Source: Symbiodinium sp. CCMP2592
Taxonomy: Eukaryota > Sar > Dinophyceae > Suessiales > Symbiodiniaceae
Length of the DNA stretch: 64,000 nucleotides
Direction: 5' to 3'
Assembly: GCA_905221615.1 (NCBI GenBank)
Contig: CAJNDT010002802.1
Span: forward strand, 199,001 to 263,000
A program made the position numbers and the translations under genes. The notes under the pieces are model-generated. The model did no database searches and was not told the DNA's origin. It was given only the letters and a program-made list of their open reading frames with translations. Of the stretch, positions 1 to 10,504 are shown piece by piece. The stretch's first letter is position 1. Every line of letters starts with the position of its first letter.

Positions 1-409
1 CCGTCTTTCGAAAAAGCCGTTTCTTGGGCAGCTTCTTGGCTGCCATGGTCTTGGACCAGTTGCAGCTCCAAATCTTGCGGCCGTGGACAAGGAGCTTGTG
101 GCCCATGACCTTCAACACGTGTGTCGACTGGATGCGACCAGCCACCAGCATGCTGTGCCGGATGGCGGTGCTCACAGCCGACACTTTCACGTCTTGCTCG
201 GCCGGGTACGTGCCGGACCAGACTTGTGCTCCGGAGAGCATCCGGGCCTGGACAACCAGAAACCCAAACCTCAGCCGGCCGGTCAAGGACACTGCCACGG
301 CCCGGACCTCAGCAGGCCGAGTGACCATCCACTTGAGGAGGCCACCTCGCTCGCATCTCCAAAGGCGAGCTCCCTGGCCCAGCTCCCTCGACAAGTAACA
401 AGCATATCC
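1..409 (-). CDS. Partial exon of a minus-strand gene, unknown function
   Basis: An open minus-strand frame begins just after a CAG acceptor-like triplet at 410-412 and runs off the left edge without a stop. The translation has normal composition: an N-terminal stretch with SRELGQGARLW, then TRPAEVRAVAVSLTG, then ARMLSGAQVW, and a strongly basic end (AAKKLPKKRLFRK). The segment around ARMLSGAQVW is vaguely like the ubiquitin-like N-terminal modules common in dinoflagellate proteins, but I cannot assign it. The exon at 753-1001 on the same strand is probably upstream in the same gene, with 410-752 as intron. Plus-strand frames over the same bases look like shadows: they are rich in Arg, Pro and Cys and overlap each other. 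The exon border is inferred from sequence only. Confidence 0.4.
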
Positions 410-752
410 CTGATGCGGAAAATAATCGTGTCCTACATGTATACGATAGCATTTCAGCAATCCCAAAGGCTCGAACTTCTCGTTCCCCGGCACAAGCTGA
501 TTGGGCTCGCTCCATGCCGCTTCCAGTTGTTGTACGTCCGGACGAGCGACCACGGCCATGATTACGATAAAAGGTGCGGCTTCGAAGTTGTATGCTCTGC
601 TTGCGAGCAAAATGCCCTGCAAGCGAGATACAACTGATAAGCTGACCCTGCTTGCTGCGACCTATTAATGCATGACAGTCTACAGTGCACAGCAGAAATC
701 ACTCATGAAATGCCATGATGCACAGACGGCTTTCTTTGAATCGCAGCACAAG

Positions 753-1001
753 TCAATCCATTGTTCCTAGTGAACCAGCAAAAAGTCTCTGGAGCTGCAC
801 TGCTATGTAACAGGAGCTCTCGTGGTCACGGAGCAGCACAGCATCGTGGCACGAGTCCACGGCCATGATGGACATCCAGACACCTTCGTCTTTGTAGATG
901 GGGCTTCCAACAATGCCTAGCACGAGCCACTCCAGCACACGTTCCCGATCTTCGGTTTCCAGGCTCCACGTCTGCAGATTCTCGGTCTGCAGTTTTCGCA
1001 A
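753..1001 (-). CDS. Probable exon of the same minus-strand gene
   Basis: The minus-strand frame reads as an ordinary soluble protein segment of about 75 residues, including LETEDRERVLEWLVLGIVG, then GSPIYKDEGVWMSIMAVD and AVLLRDHESSCYIAVQLQRL. The balance of acidic, basic and hydrophobic residues differs sharply from the low-complexity frames around it. Splice borders are uncertain. No family was recognised. It lies 340 bases upstream, in the minus sense, of the exon at 1-409, and the two are most simply exons of one gene. Confidence 0.4.
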   Translation of the reverse strand: MRKLQTENLQTWSLETEDRERVLEWLVLGIVGSPIYKDEGVWMSIMAVDSCHDAVLLRDHESSCYIAVQLQRLFAGSLGTMD

Positions 1002-1142
1002 CCAGCTAGTGACTAGTGGCGAAGAACATCGTAACTATCTGGCATCCACAGACTGATTTCCGTGCAGCAGAGCCAAAGCTCTCGGATGTTCTACCTATTT
1101 TGTTGTGGGCTTTCGTCATCCTTGCACTGGAGCCTCCAAAGT

Positions 1143-1172
1143 CGCAGGCAGGGCTGTCAGCTCGCCAGCAGG
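1143..1172. repeat. 30-nt repeat, copy 1 (possible intron-borne element)
   Basis: The block starts CGCAGGCAGGGCTG and ends AGCTCGCCAGCAGG. It recurs at 5875-5904 with changes only in the two central bases. Both copies sit beside minus-strand exon-like frames. Confidence 0.5.
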
Positions 1173-1557
1173 CAGAAGCACATGTGCAGAGCCAGTGCAC
1201 GTGGGAGGCTGAAACACACGGTTGTGTTATTGCTTCCGTGGTTGTTCTGACTGCTGTTGTTGCTGTGGCTGTGGTGCTTTCTTGTTGTTGGTGCCTGGTG
1301 GTTGTCTCGGTGGTCCTGTTGTTGCTGTTGTCGCTGTTGTTGATGTATGTAATATAAAAGAATAGATAATATACCAGGATCGTAATACATTATATAGTAA
1401 TATATAATATCGTGGTATAGTAGTATATACAGTATAGTGCATTATAGTATACAATGTAGAATATATTCTGTATACTATACTATACAGGAGTATAGCATTG
1501 TCATGTAGTATAATATATAATAGTATATTCTGCTGACAGACTACAGAGACAGAGAGA

Positions 1558-2210
<653 letters not shown>

Positions 2211-3228
2211 CTGCACCGGAAGTCTATCCGCACAGGACTTGTTTTCGTGCCCAGGGCACCCGATCACTTGTGTGGTTGGTCGGCAGCAGCATCAGCTGCA
2301 GAAAGCAACAAGTTGCAGAGGCCGGGCACGGCTATGTGTATGACTGTATATGCAGCAGCCCAGAAGGTGCCTAACAGCTTCGTGTGTTACCCTAGCAGCC
2401 CTAGCACGATAGCCTGGCCCCTGCAGTTGGGAGGTCGGACACGTCTATGCATTCCGGCTGCAGCAACACAAGTGTCTTCAGCAGAAGCTAGATCACAAGG
2501 CCTGTGTGTTATGTTGCATCAATGCAGAGCAGCCAAGCTACGTGGCAGAAACCACCAGGTTTATGCATGAATAAACCCCGGCAGCCTCGAAGCTAGAAAA
2601 GTTTATCCGCGAATATTTCTGGTATAGAAGTAAGGCCTTAAAGCCCCCAAAATTTATTTATGGATAAACCTTAGCAACTTTTTAGCTCCGAAGGTTTATC
2701 CATGCATAAACCTGGCCAACTACCCGAAGGGATGCCATTGGACCTGTTGCCCCCAATTTCAGAGCTCCGGGAAGCTGCGGCGGCACCTGCATCGAGTCAG
2801 GATAACCACGGCCAGCAACCAACACAACCACTGCAACTGCACCACACTCGTCAGCCAAGGCAGAAGCCTCTGTGCACAGCCACCACAGCCGATGCTGTCC
2901 CAGCACCTGGGACCGCCAGACAGGAAAACCGCACCGAACCCACGGGCACAGCCAAGGACGGAACCGTCCGGGCTTTCACCCCTGGCGGTCCTGAAGCAGG
3001 CTTGTCAGAGGAATACCCAGAAACAACCATGGTGCTCTACGGCGGCACTCCTTCTGCAACCTCTCCATGCTTTTCGCCATGAGGTGCATCGTCGAGACCG
3101 AGGTTCGCAGGTCCTGGCAAAATGCTTTGTTTTGTGGGGGGGTGGGTTGTTGGCGATGCTTTGTTGGGATTATAGAAGGGTGTCCTCCAAGTGCTGGGTG
3201 CTGTCCTTGGCCTGCTGCTTCGCCTCGA
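2211..3228. other. No supportable gene outside the small foldback element
   Basis: Apart from the inverted-repeat element at 2555-2715, this stretch has only short overlapping frames of low-complexity composition on both strands. I see no convincing coding or RNA gene. Confidence 0.4.
2555..2715. mobile_element. MITE-like foldback element with 23-bp terminal inverted repeats
   Basis: The left end at 2555-2577 and the right end at 2693-2715 are inverted copies matching at 22 of 23 positions; the repeat starts CCAGGTTTATGCATG. The 115-bp interior is AT-rich and noncoding, with further GGATAAACC-like pieces. No clear target duplication is visible. The small size, foldback ends and absence of coding are typical of MITEs, but mobility is inferred. 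Confidence 0.6.
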
Positions 3229-3402
3229 TCAAGCGGATAGCAGCTCCTCCACGGGTCCGGCCACGTGTCCGACCACCACCCGGAGGGCAAGCCTGCCAGG
3301 CTGGAACGAACGATCCGGCCCAGTGGCAATGCTTCCGGCCTTCCCATTCTCATCGATGTAGTGGGGGGCCACGTAGTGGCCGCCCTTGCCGGAAGCACGA
3401 AA
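3229..3402 (-). CDS. Possible terminal exon, unknown protein
   Basis: A short minus-strand frame of about 57 codons ends at a TGA at 3229-3231. It begins FRASGKGGHYVAPHYIDENG and ends GPVEELLSA. The composition is clearly protein-like compared with the overlapping Ser/Pro/Trp-rich frames. Its upstream border is open; an AG acceptor may lie just beyond 3402. The minus-strand region at about 3440-3695 (with PLPLQAFFVLDYLDRMEEAH) may hold the preceding exon. No family was recognised. Confidence 0.3.
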   Translation of the reverse strand, partial: FRASGKGGHYVAPHYIDENGKAGSIATGPDRSFQPGRLALRVVVGHVAGPVEELLSA

Positions 3403-4120
3403 GTGCCTGTTGTCGGCAGAATAAAAGCTATAATCTCGGCTGACCTCGACTCCCCAAACACCTGCCTCTGCCCTTGCTCGGCATGGGCTTCTTCCATCCT
3501 GTCCAAATAATCAAGAACAAAGAAGGCTTGCAAGGGCAGGGGTTTCATAATGAATCGGTTTCGGTGCACCTGCTGCACTGGAGCTTCCTTTCCACTTTTT
3601 GTCCTACCGTGGCACACAGAACCCTGCATGCTTCCAAGCCAAGAAGAAATGCCGGCCTGGCCCCATCCATCCTCTTCGTCCTCCTGCACAATCACTTTTA
3701 TTTGTTGGGACGGGCTTGCTCAAGAATTGGACCCGAGCCTCGTCCTGGGCCATCTTGCCGTGCCCCTGACAGTACAGTGTTCTCTCAGACATGTATAATC
3801 ATGTCAGAGACAGAGCATGCTGGCAGCCTCCCGACCTATATTCTATCCAGAAACCCAACATCTTATCTAAGTCTTCCTCTCCGATAAGAAAGCGCCAGCC
3901 TTTGACCTGTGCCCCGTATCGCCCGCCCGGACATGCCAAAGTGCACCTATACTCAACATTTTGTTCCTGTACTGAAGTCACACAAATTGGCGCACAGGAA
4001 GGCATTCCAGCCGTATAGGGGGTTTCTATACAGGGCTTTTAAGGTTTTTAATATTTAAGATTTATACAGGAAACCTGCCGGCGACCTAGAAGCCCTGCCT
4101 GCGATCCTCTCTAGACATCT

Positions 4121-4123
4121 ACA

Positions 4124-4197
<74 letters not shown>

Positions 4198-4200
4198 GTA
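4121..4200. repeat. (TA)n / TATG microsatellite
   Basis: An alternating TA tract with periodic TGTA interruptions. The flanking DNA at 4020-4380 is AT-rich and noncoding. Confidence 0.9.
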
Positions 4201-4384
4201 CACAGGATCTACAGATATCTGTGTATCTGTGAATCTATGTCTTATATAATCTAATCCAAACTATATATAACTTAACCTACAAGCTTTCTAAGCTGCTACA
4301 TACCTACTTATGTATAATCTTTATATACCCTAATGTATACCCATTTAATTTCACCCAAGCAACCTAATTTAATTGAATCTAAGA

Positions 4385-4432
4385 TCCAATGTCAGCCTAT
4401 CTATATATGTATATAGATAGGCTGACATTGGA
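4385..4432. repeat. Perfect 23-bp inverted repeat with a 2-nt centre
   Basis: Bases 4385-4407 are the exact reverse complement of 4410-4432, separated only by TG. The arm begins TCCAATGTCAGCCTATC. It could extrude as a cruciform or form an RNA hairpin. No gene is attached. Confidence 0.9.
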
Positions 4433-4929
4433 ACCTGAAGCCAAACCTTTTAATTACACCCTTTCCAAATTCCAGCCTTCATCTTCTTTGGCGGCGGATC
4501 TGCCGGCTCCATGGGCCGTCTCTTCTGGTCCTGCCAAAGGAGATATATCTATATGGCACATATATACCAATAAGAAACTCCAGAACCTCGCTTGCAGGCC
4601 TTGATCTTCGGCTTTGCCTTTAGGACTACGGCGGCTTTCCCGCCTTCACATGCCATGCACAACACTTGCAAGGAGGGCCAGAGGCGAAAACCGTGGAAAA
4701 CCGTGCACGGCCTGCATCCTCCTCCTCGTCATCGTCCACCTCCACCGTCTCATAGACTGGTGAGTCCTCGTGTCCTGCCCAGAGGCATGTGTAGGTTTAG
4801 GGTTCATATTGGGTTTAGGGTTTTTTCAGGGGTTTATAAGGGTTTTGTTTTATGTAGGGTTTCGGTTTAGGGTTTATATTCATCTATGTCGATCTATATA
4901 GATTCTATTTGCAGTTCTTCTATAAAGTG

Positions 4930-4968
4930 ATTTATGATATGGTATACATTATATATATATATATATCT

Positions 4969-5000
<32 letters not shown>

Positions 5001-5003
5001 GTG

Positions 5004-5037
<34 letters not shown>

Positions 5038-5113
5038 TGTATATGTATATATACACATTTATACATATATACATGTAAAGACACATATATCTAAATATAT
5101 ATATATATATATA

Positions 5114-5157
<44 letters not shown>

Positions 5158-5165
5158 TATTTACT
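4930..5165. repeat. (TA)n-rich tract
   Basis: About 230 bp of TATATA with CATA and GTATA interruptions. It lies immediately 3', in the minus sense, of the exon cluster at 5179-5689. Confidence 0.9.
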
Positions 5166-5178
5166 ATTATATGTCATC

Positions 5179-5689
5179 TCAAGATGTGCCTTCGACACAG
5201 ATCGCAGCGGCTGTGCCGTCCCAGTAGACCCAGCCACTGGTCGGCACATCCACCTTCTTCTTGTCGGAGTGGGTCCAAAGGATCTCTCCTGCCAGTTGAT
5301 GCAAGAATCCCTCAGCCCTGCAACCCCGACACCCCGCCATGAGAGCCCATGGCACCTCCAGCCCCAAGGATCTTCCACCCCATGGTGGTAGACCAGCTGA
5401 TCCCGGCTCCTGCATGGTTTTGTCTGTTAACTCCGTATCTCTGCAAAAGGCTGGGCAAACCCGCCTTTGTCGTTGTACCACTTGCCCTTGGCCTTCGAGG
5501 TGAACGGCTCGTTGAGGCCGCAGGTCTCGAAGCTGTCCGCCTGCATTGCAAGCACAGAAACACAAAAACAAGCTCGTGCATCACTCTTTCCATGGCCTCC
5601 TCCGCCGTGGGCATGTGGCCATTCAGAAAGCCGAAAGCCAGCATGGCAAAAAAAGGACCCAGCCTCCCGTGGGAGGCAAGCAACTTGAG
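5179..5689 (-). CDS. Multi-exon minus-strand gene fragment, unknown function
   Basis: Three exon-like blocks in different minus-strand frames. Block 1 (about 5689-5576) follows a T-rich CAG acceptor and reads [19 protein letters not shown], then [19 protein letters not shown]. Block 2 (about 5540-5446) follows a second CAG and reads [20 protein letters not shown], then [15 protein letters not shown]. Block 3 ends at the stop at 5179, after [20 protein letters not shown] and [11 protein letters not shown]. Donors would be GA or GC rather than GT, as is common in dinoflagellates; borders are approximate. Block 1 has a hydrophobic helix following HGRL that faintly recalls light-harvesting helices, but the match is too weak to name. 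The 5' exons are not identified; an (AC)-rich stretch at 5790-5850 lies in the presumed upstream intron. Confidence 0.4.
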
Positions 5690-5874
5690 CTGAAAAACAG
5701 CTGATGATCATTGCAATATATGCCGCACATGTGCACTTTAAGCAGTGCATGACCTTGCAAACGGAAAGGTGCAACCTGCCACTGCTGCAGAGACACACAC
5801 ACACACACACTGCACACACACGCACACACACACGGACACACACAGAGACTGACTTGCAAGCTCGTGTGTCGCAC

Positions 5875-5904
5875 CGCAGGCAGGGCTGCAAGCTCGCCAG
5901 CAGG
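5875..5904. repeat. 30-nt repeat, copy 2 (possible intron-borne element)
   Basis: Same block as at 1143-1172, differing in the two central bases. It lies upstream of the exons at 5179-5689, so probably in an intron. Confidence 0.5.
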
Positions 5905-6075
5905 TTTCACAACCCACCCTGCCCATGAACTTTCCATCGTCATCATTGTACATTGCAAGCACGTATGTATAGTGCATGCAAAAGGGTTTTTGAAACATGC
6001 CAGATTGCACAAAACTTGCCACATGTATAAGGCTTAGTATAAGGTTCTCTGAACCTCCCGGACAGCATGATGGCA

Positions 6076-6621
6076 TCACTGCTTTGGCTTGGCCTCCCCC
6101 TTCTTCTGACGAGGCTTTGCCTCTTCCTTGTCGACACAAGACTTGAGCCAGGAGAGGTTTTCGGGACGGAGCTCCATCCAGATCGTTCCAGTCGACAGCC
6201 CCTCCGAAAGCAAGGACATCTGGAATTCAGCCACCGACACGTCCACTATTTCAGGAAGGAGGTGGAGGTCCTTGGCCGATGACCTTCGAATGGTTTTCTT
6301 GGCTTTCTTCTTCGGCTTCTCATCCTCGTCGCCCAACCCATCCTCGACTTTCAGAGCTTCCTCAAGGGCTTTGTCGCAGGCCGACTGCCGGGCTTCCAAG
6401 ATCTTGCCGATCACTGGCACGTTCAAGGAACCACTTTCTGCAGCCCGCCCACCCCCAAGCTGAAGTCGCTTGCCGGTCATCATGCGAGTCAGCTGTGCAG
6501 ACCACTTCGTGAAGGAGAAAAAGGTCCGCTCCTCGACTATTTTCTGAGTGGGGCACCACTCATGCTTGCCGAAAAAGATGATCTTGCGAGTCTCCACTTC
6601 GAAAGTTGGATCCTCTGCCAT
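6076..6621 (-). CDS. 181-aa lysine-rich protein, unknown family
   Basis: A continuous minus-strand ORF from ATG (MAEDPTFEVETRKIIFFGKH) to stop. The N-terminal 75 residues are globular, with WCPTQKIVEERTFFSFTKW. A middle segment has an acidic/lysine-rich linker (DEDEKPKKKAKKTIRR). A second globular part has DVSVAEFQMSLLSEGLSTG, and the tail is Lys/Pro/Glu-rich (EEAKPRQKKGEAKPKQ). The lysine clusters could act as nuclear localisation or nucleic-acid contacts. It lies 395 bases downstream of the 7016-9228 reading frames on the same strand and shares their lysine-rich ending, so the two may belong to one unit. I know of no named family. Confidence 0.5.
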   Translation of the reverse strand: MAEDPTFEVETRKIIFFGKHEWCPTQKIVEERTFFSFTKWSAQLTRMMTGKRLQLGGGRAAESGSLNVPVIGKILEARQSACDKALEEALKVEDGLGDEDEKPKKKAKKTIRRSSAKDLHLLPEIVDVSVAEFQMSLLSEGLSTGTIWMELRPENLSWLKSCVDKEEAKPRQKKGEAKPKQ

Positions 6622-7015
6622 GGCGACTCAACAGCTTCTCACTGTGTCTGTCCTTGAGATGCAAAGCCTGCCAAGCGAGCAAAGTTGCCCTGCTGAGGCG
6701 GCTCCAGCACAACTCAAGTGCAAAACCTGCATGCACTGCTGCAACAATGCATTCGATGCTGCACTGAATCAAGGCTTGCATGCAACTGTCAAGAGAAAAC
6801 AAACATGCTCAAGCACCGCAATTTCTGTGAACCAATGCAGCTGGACCTCTGCTTATGCCGATCGTGCCACCCTGCAGCCTGAAAAGCGCCTGATCATGCT
6901 GTCAGGTTGCCATATGAGGCTGTGCCCGGGTGGGCCTTCGTTCCAATGCCAAGCGAAAGCAAAACCGCTGGCATCCACATGTGCACATGATGCATATATA
7001 GAAATCACATGCCTC

Positions 7016-7933
7016 TCACTTCTTCGCTTTCTTCTTCGCTGCAACTGCCACTCCGCCGGACGACGATCGCTTCGCCGCACTGGGGGAGAGGTGGAGGGGT
7101 GGAGCTTTAAGGTCCTTGGCCTTATAGCACAAAACGACCTCCCCGGCAGCAATCTTCTTGGTGCTTTTGAAGACGGGGATCTTGATGGAGGAAGACTTTT
7201 CTGCTTGCATGGGCTGCAACTTCACGTTGGCCTCGTCCTCGTCCTCTGTGTAGTTCACGAAGAAAAACGGGGGGACTATGAGAGGCTTGATCTTGTCATC
7301 ATCTTCCTTGGGCAGCACACAAGAGGAGCTCAGGTAGAACTTCCTCGCATCCATCGTCCAGTCCGTCGTCACCTCGAACCAGCTCGCTTGGCTGGAGCCC
7401 TTGTGGAGGGTCTTGCTCGTCAATGGCACCAATGTCACCTTTCCCTTGGGGATGTCCTGCGAGGCCTGAAGCTGCTTCTGGGGCTTCGTTTGCAAGGCAA
7501 GCTTGTCGATGCCAGAGGACTGTTCATCAAAAAGTTTCTGAAGCTGCCTCGCGATCTCTGCCTGGAGCATGAAGGCCTGGAGCTCAACATTCGTTGAAGG
7601 GCTGTAGATGCTCAAATCTTCCAGTACCTCTGCCTCACTTTTGGGGGTGAAGACGGCCCACTCGTTGCCCAGAATCTTGTCAATGGATTCCTTCGCGACG
7701 TCGCCGGAGTCCAACTGGATGTACACAAGGCCGCCTTTCACATCTTGGATCTTGCCAGTGGTCTTGTCAGCTCGCCTCCTCACATTGCTGCCCAATGCAT
7801 AGCCTCGGGATTCCAGCAAACCCACCGGATTCTTGATTGCACCATGCTCATCCAACTCAAGCAGCACCGGTGCACTCGCGACGATGCCTTTGCCGCTGCA
7901 GGTGCTGCTGTTGCCTCGGCGAAGCCTTGCCAT
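7016..7933 (-). CDS. C-terminal half of a frameshifted large protein, unknown family
   Basis: Minus-strand ORF whose convincing coding part starts near 7880 (VASAPVLLELDEHGAIKNP) and ends with a basic tail (VAVAAKKKAKK). It contains NVRRRADKTTGKIQDVKGG, a likely beta-rich small domain, then ILGNEWAVFTPKSEAEVLED, a helical segment, and a region with FFFVNYTEDEDEANVKLQPM. The first residues after the nominal ATG are Arg/Ser-rich and look out of frame. The natural N-terminus is the ORF at 7780-9228, read in a neighbouring frame, so the two are one protein of about 730 residues broken by a single-base shift near 7880-7930, or by an assembly error. No function is recognised. Confidence 0.5.
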   Translation of the reverse strand: MARLRRGNSSTCSGKGIVASAPVLLELDEHGAIKNPVGLLESRGYALGSNVRRRADKTTGKIQDVKGGLVYIQLDSGDVAKESIDKILGNEWAVFTPKSEAEVLEDLSIYSPSTNVELQAFMLQAEIARQLQKLFDEQSSGIDKLALQTKPQKQLQASQDIPKGKVTLVPLTSKTLHKGSSQASWFEVTTDWTMDARKFYLSSSCVLPKEDDDKIKPLIVPPFFFVNYTEDEDEANVKLQPMQAEKSSSIKIPVFKSTKKIAAGEVVLCYKAKDLKAPPLHLSPSAAKRSSSGGVAVAAKKKAKK

Positions 7934-9228
7934 TTCAAGGGAAGGGTCCTCCCAGTGAGCTCCTGGGCCACAAGGCAGAAATCATGGGCCACGGCCTGCA
8001 AGGTCCTGTAGTCCTTCTCGCCCTTCTGCTTCAAGCCAAGGACCATGCTGCACATGCACATGTCCATGGTTGCAAGGGCCTTCACCAGGCCGGCATCCTT
8101 CCACTCCCCGAGTTGCTCTGTTAGCATGGCCCGCACAGCCAACATGATCTCGTCTGCTTCTTTCACCTTCGTGAAGTTCGCAGCGAGCTTCCGGCAGTCC
8201 CCCACAGAGACGTTTTGCCGCACATATGCCGACTTGACCAGGCCGTTGCGAAAGCAAGCAACGGCCTCGGAGCCATGCCCCTTGATCTCCATGGACAAAG
8301 CCTGCCACAGATCCGGCCCCAGCTGTCTTGAGGAAGGGCAGCATGCTCGCACAAAGAGCTCCGTTTCTTTGAGATGTACGGCCTCTTGGCCCCCGCTGCA
8401 CTTGAGGCAGTAGGAGTACATGTGAGGGACGGATACCCCGCACTTCGGTTTCGAAGCCAATATCTGCTTCTTCAGAGAAGCAAACGAGGGGGTCTGGCCC
8501 GAAGCCTGCATCTTACAGTAGAGGCCATGAATTCGGCGAAGGACTTGGAGTTCATGCTCCCGCCTCTGCAGGGAGGTGTTGCCCGACCTGGAGACCAGCT
8601 CGAGGATTTCGGGCACCTCGCGGGCGACGGCTGCAGAGATTACATCCCACGACAAACCTTCGGTCGCGGCTTCGTGGAAAGCAGGATCGCGATTTTTCAG
8701 CATCTCCATGCTCAATCGCCCCCCGGTGCACACGAGCTCGTTGGAGTGTGGCACGGCATCGCGAAAAAGTCGCAAGGCCGAGTTGGTGTGAGAGCCGCAG
8801 ATGCTGGTCACCTTGAGGAGATCCGGCTCCATGGAGCCGAGGCCCCCGTTGGCCGAAGCGAAGAGATTGGAGTTCCAGTCCCTCACGTGCTGGCTTTCAA
8901 CTTCCACGCCTACGGCATGCACTCGGCCTTTCACGAACCCCACATCGATGATGCTGTCCACAAGGTCCAGCACGTCCTGGGGGTTCACCCCGTAACCGTC
9001 TCGGTTACTGGGGTGAACCCCCACCAGCTTGGGCTCCAGCTTCATGGTCGACAGCAGGTGGTTCTTCCTGAGCAAGTCCAAGGTGGCTTCAACCACTTTA
9101 ACCATTTTCTCTCCGTCGGCAGCTTCCTCCAGAAAGGACTGCAGCTGCACCTTCACTTCGTGCGAAAGGGACATGTCGATGACACCGAAGATCACCGAAG
9201 CAAGGCTGCCAGGATCCCGCAAACTCAA
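7780..9228 (-). CDS. N-terminal part of the same frameshifted protein
   Basis: A long minus-strand ORF. The first Met may be at 9228 or at the second Met, before SLSHEVKVQLQSFLEE. It has an amphipathic helical N-terminus, then KLVGVHPSNRDGYGVNP, an unusual Gly/Asn/Pro motif followed by helical DVLDLVDSIIDVGF. The helical body includes DVISAAVAREVPEILELVSR and a Cys-containing segment (SYCLKCSGGQ). Coding character fades after LPLKWQGFAEATAA, where the last 40 residues become Cys/Trp/Met-rich; the true frame continues in the ORF at 7016-7933. From memory, proteins with a similar HPxNRxGxG motif are abundant in dinoflagellates, but I cannot name a family. No catalytic motif is seen. Confidence 0.5.
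   Translation of the reverse strand: MSLRDPGSLASVIFGVIDMSLSHEVKVQLQSFLEEAADGEKMVKVVEATLDLLRKNHLLSTMKLEPKLVGVHPSNRDGYGVNPQDVLDLVDSIIDVGFVKGRVHAVGVEVESQHVRDWNSNLFASANGGLGSMEPDLLKVTSICGSHTNSALRLFRDAVPHSNELVCTGGRLSMEMLKNRDPAFHEAATEGLSWDVISAAVAREVPEILELVSRSGNTSLQRREHELQVLRRIHGLYCKMQASGQTPSFASLKKQILASKPKCGVSVPHMYSYCLKCSGGQEAVHLKETELFVRACCPSSRQLGPDLWQALSMEIKGHGSEAVACFRNGLVKSAYVRQNVSVGDCRKLAANFTKVKEADEIMLAVRAMLTEQLGEWKDAGLVKALATMDMCMCSMVLGLKQKGEKDYRTLQAVAHDFCLVAQELTGRTLPLKWQGFAEATAAPAAAKASSRVHRCCLSWMSMVQSRIRWVCWNPEAMHWAAM
8979..9022. repeat. Hairpin-forming inverted repeat inside coding sequence
   Basis: Arms 8979-8997 and 9003-9022 (GGGGGTTCACCCC...) are inverted copies with one extra base, around a 5-nt loop. 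On the minus strand the hairpin encodes the GVHPSNRDGYGVNP motif. Confidence 0.8.
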
Positions 9229-9299
9229 AACTCAGCTTGAGCAACAGCATGCACACACTGCTTGCGAGCCGGTGGCCCTGCAAAGCGTCTTAAGCATGC

Positions 9300-9450
9300 C
9301 TGCCTGCATGCATTGCTCTGAGCACAGCAAGAAAGGTTTACATCATTTTCTCATATGCATGCATGCTCTGAGCACAGCAAGAAAGGTTTGCATCATTTTT
9401 CTCACATGCAAAGAAAGCTTCCAACTTCATGCAAAGAAAGCTTCCAACTT
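9300..9450. repeat. Short tandem duplications
   Basis: A unit with GCTCTGAGCACAGCAAGAAA occurs twice (about 9310-9360 and 9365-9415). It is followed by a doubled 22-bp unit with GCAAAGAAAGCTTCCAACTT. The next 350 bases are AT-rich (ACTTAC/TAAGTTA-like), with no gene seen. Confidence 0.7.
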
Positions 9451-9895
9451 CATTGGACGTGCAGAAAAACATCCTTCCCATCATCTCCTGGCCAGAGACC
9501 ATGTCAACTTGTTCAACTTATTATCTGACTTACAAACGAATACCTAAGTCACCTAAGTTACTTACCTGAGTTACTGTAAGTCACTTATTAACTCACACCT
9601 ATAACATATATAAGTCTCTTATTCACTTACACTACTTACTATCTTGTCCTCAACACTTAGTAAGTTATACCTCTCCACATAGCATAGTTGCTGAACTTAT
9701 AACCAGACTTACTTCATTTATAACTTAACATACAAGAGATAGGTAACTATATCAAGTCTGTTATTCATTTACTAACCACACCGGCCCTTTAAGTAGGGGC
9801 CAGGATCACTGGAGAGACGAAGCGGCGGCCTTCATTGAACGGGGTGGAATCGGCCCAGGCATTCAAATCCCGTTCATCTCTACTGAACTGAGCTG

Positions 9896-10066
9896 ATGCC
9901 GCATCTCCATGAGCAGAATCAAGATACACACCGATACGGTTTTTACCGCCTACAGGAGCTGTGTGAGCAGCGCAATTACCAGATGTTGTACATGTTGCGC
10001 GAATCCCACTTTCCGACCAGCGGCAACGACATGCAGCGCCTGCTGGATTCTTGGCCGCGGCCGTAA
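9896..10066 (+). CDS. Small ORF of 56 aa, unknown
   Basis: ATG at 9896 to TAA at 10064. The peptide has good composition and an amphipathic helical core, beginning MPHLHEQNQDTHRYGFYRLQ, then ELCEQRNYQMLYMLRESHF and ending MQRLLDSWPRP. The YRLQELCEQRNYQ segment resembles a short helix-extended-helix, SAP-like module, a weak impression only. It may be a free-standing short gene or the leftover start of a larger element, since the sequence downstream (10070-10400) shows no continuing frame. Confidence 0.3.
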   Translation: MPHLHEQNQDTHRYGFYRLQELCEQRNYQMLYMLRESHFPTSGNDMQRLLDSWPRP

Positions 10067-10504
10067 CTGGATTATACCCAGTGACGGTGTTGGACCGCGC
10101 TCAAGATGATCAGAGTCATCTATTATGACCAGCGACATACGTCGTAGGGTCCATTTCCTGGCTCTTGCCACTGGTTGTGGATTGTGCACGATCGCGACAC
10201 AACAGGACCCCGGGGCTGACCGTTGTTCGACGGAACTAGAACGGCGGCCGGAGCTCCGACTTTGGGCTCCACCGGTGGTTTTGGACAGCTCTAGGCGACG
10301 GCCTTTTGCTGTTGTGGATCGGTCGCTGAGGCCCCGTAGCTCGTGCTGAACGGCTAACACCGGCAAAGCCTGTGCGCCGCAGCTAGCTCTTTGCCCCATT
10401 TTATTGAGCCGCCCTGTTTCACCGCTGTTTTGGTTTGTTTGTTGGTTTGTCTTGTTTGTAGGGACCGAGTGCTACAGCCGTAGTCGACGAGGCCCGCCCA
10501 CGCC

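Noticed and set aside
5576-5689. Light-harvesting protein helix ([15 protein letters not shown])
   Set aside because: The exact helix motif and the neighbouring exons do not fit a chlorophyll-binding protein, so the function was left unassigned.
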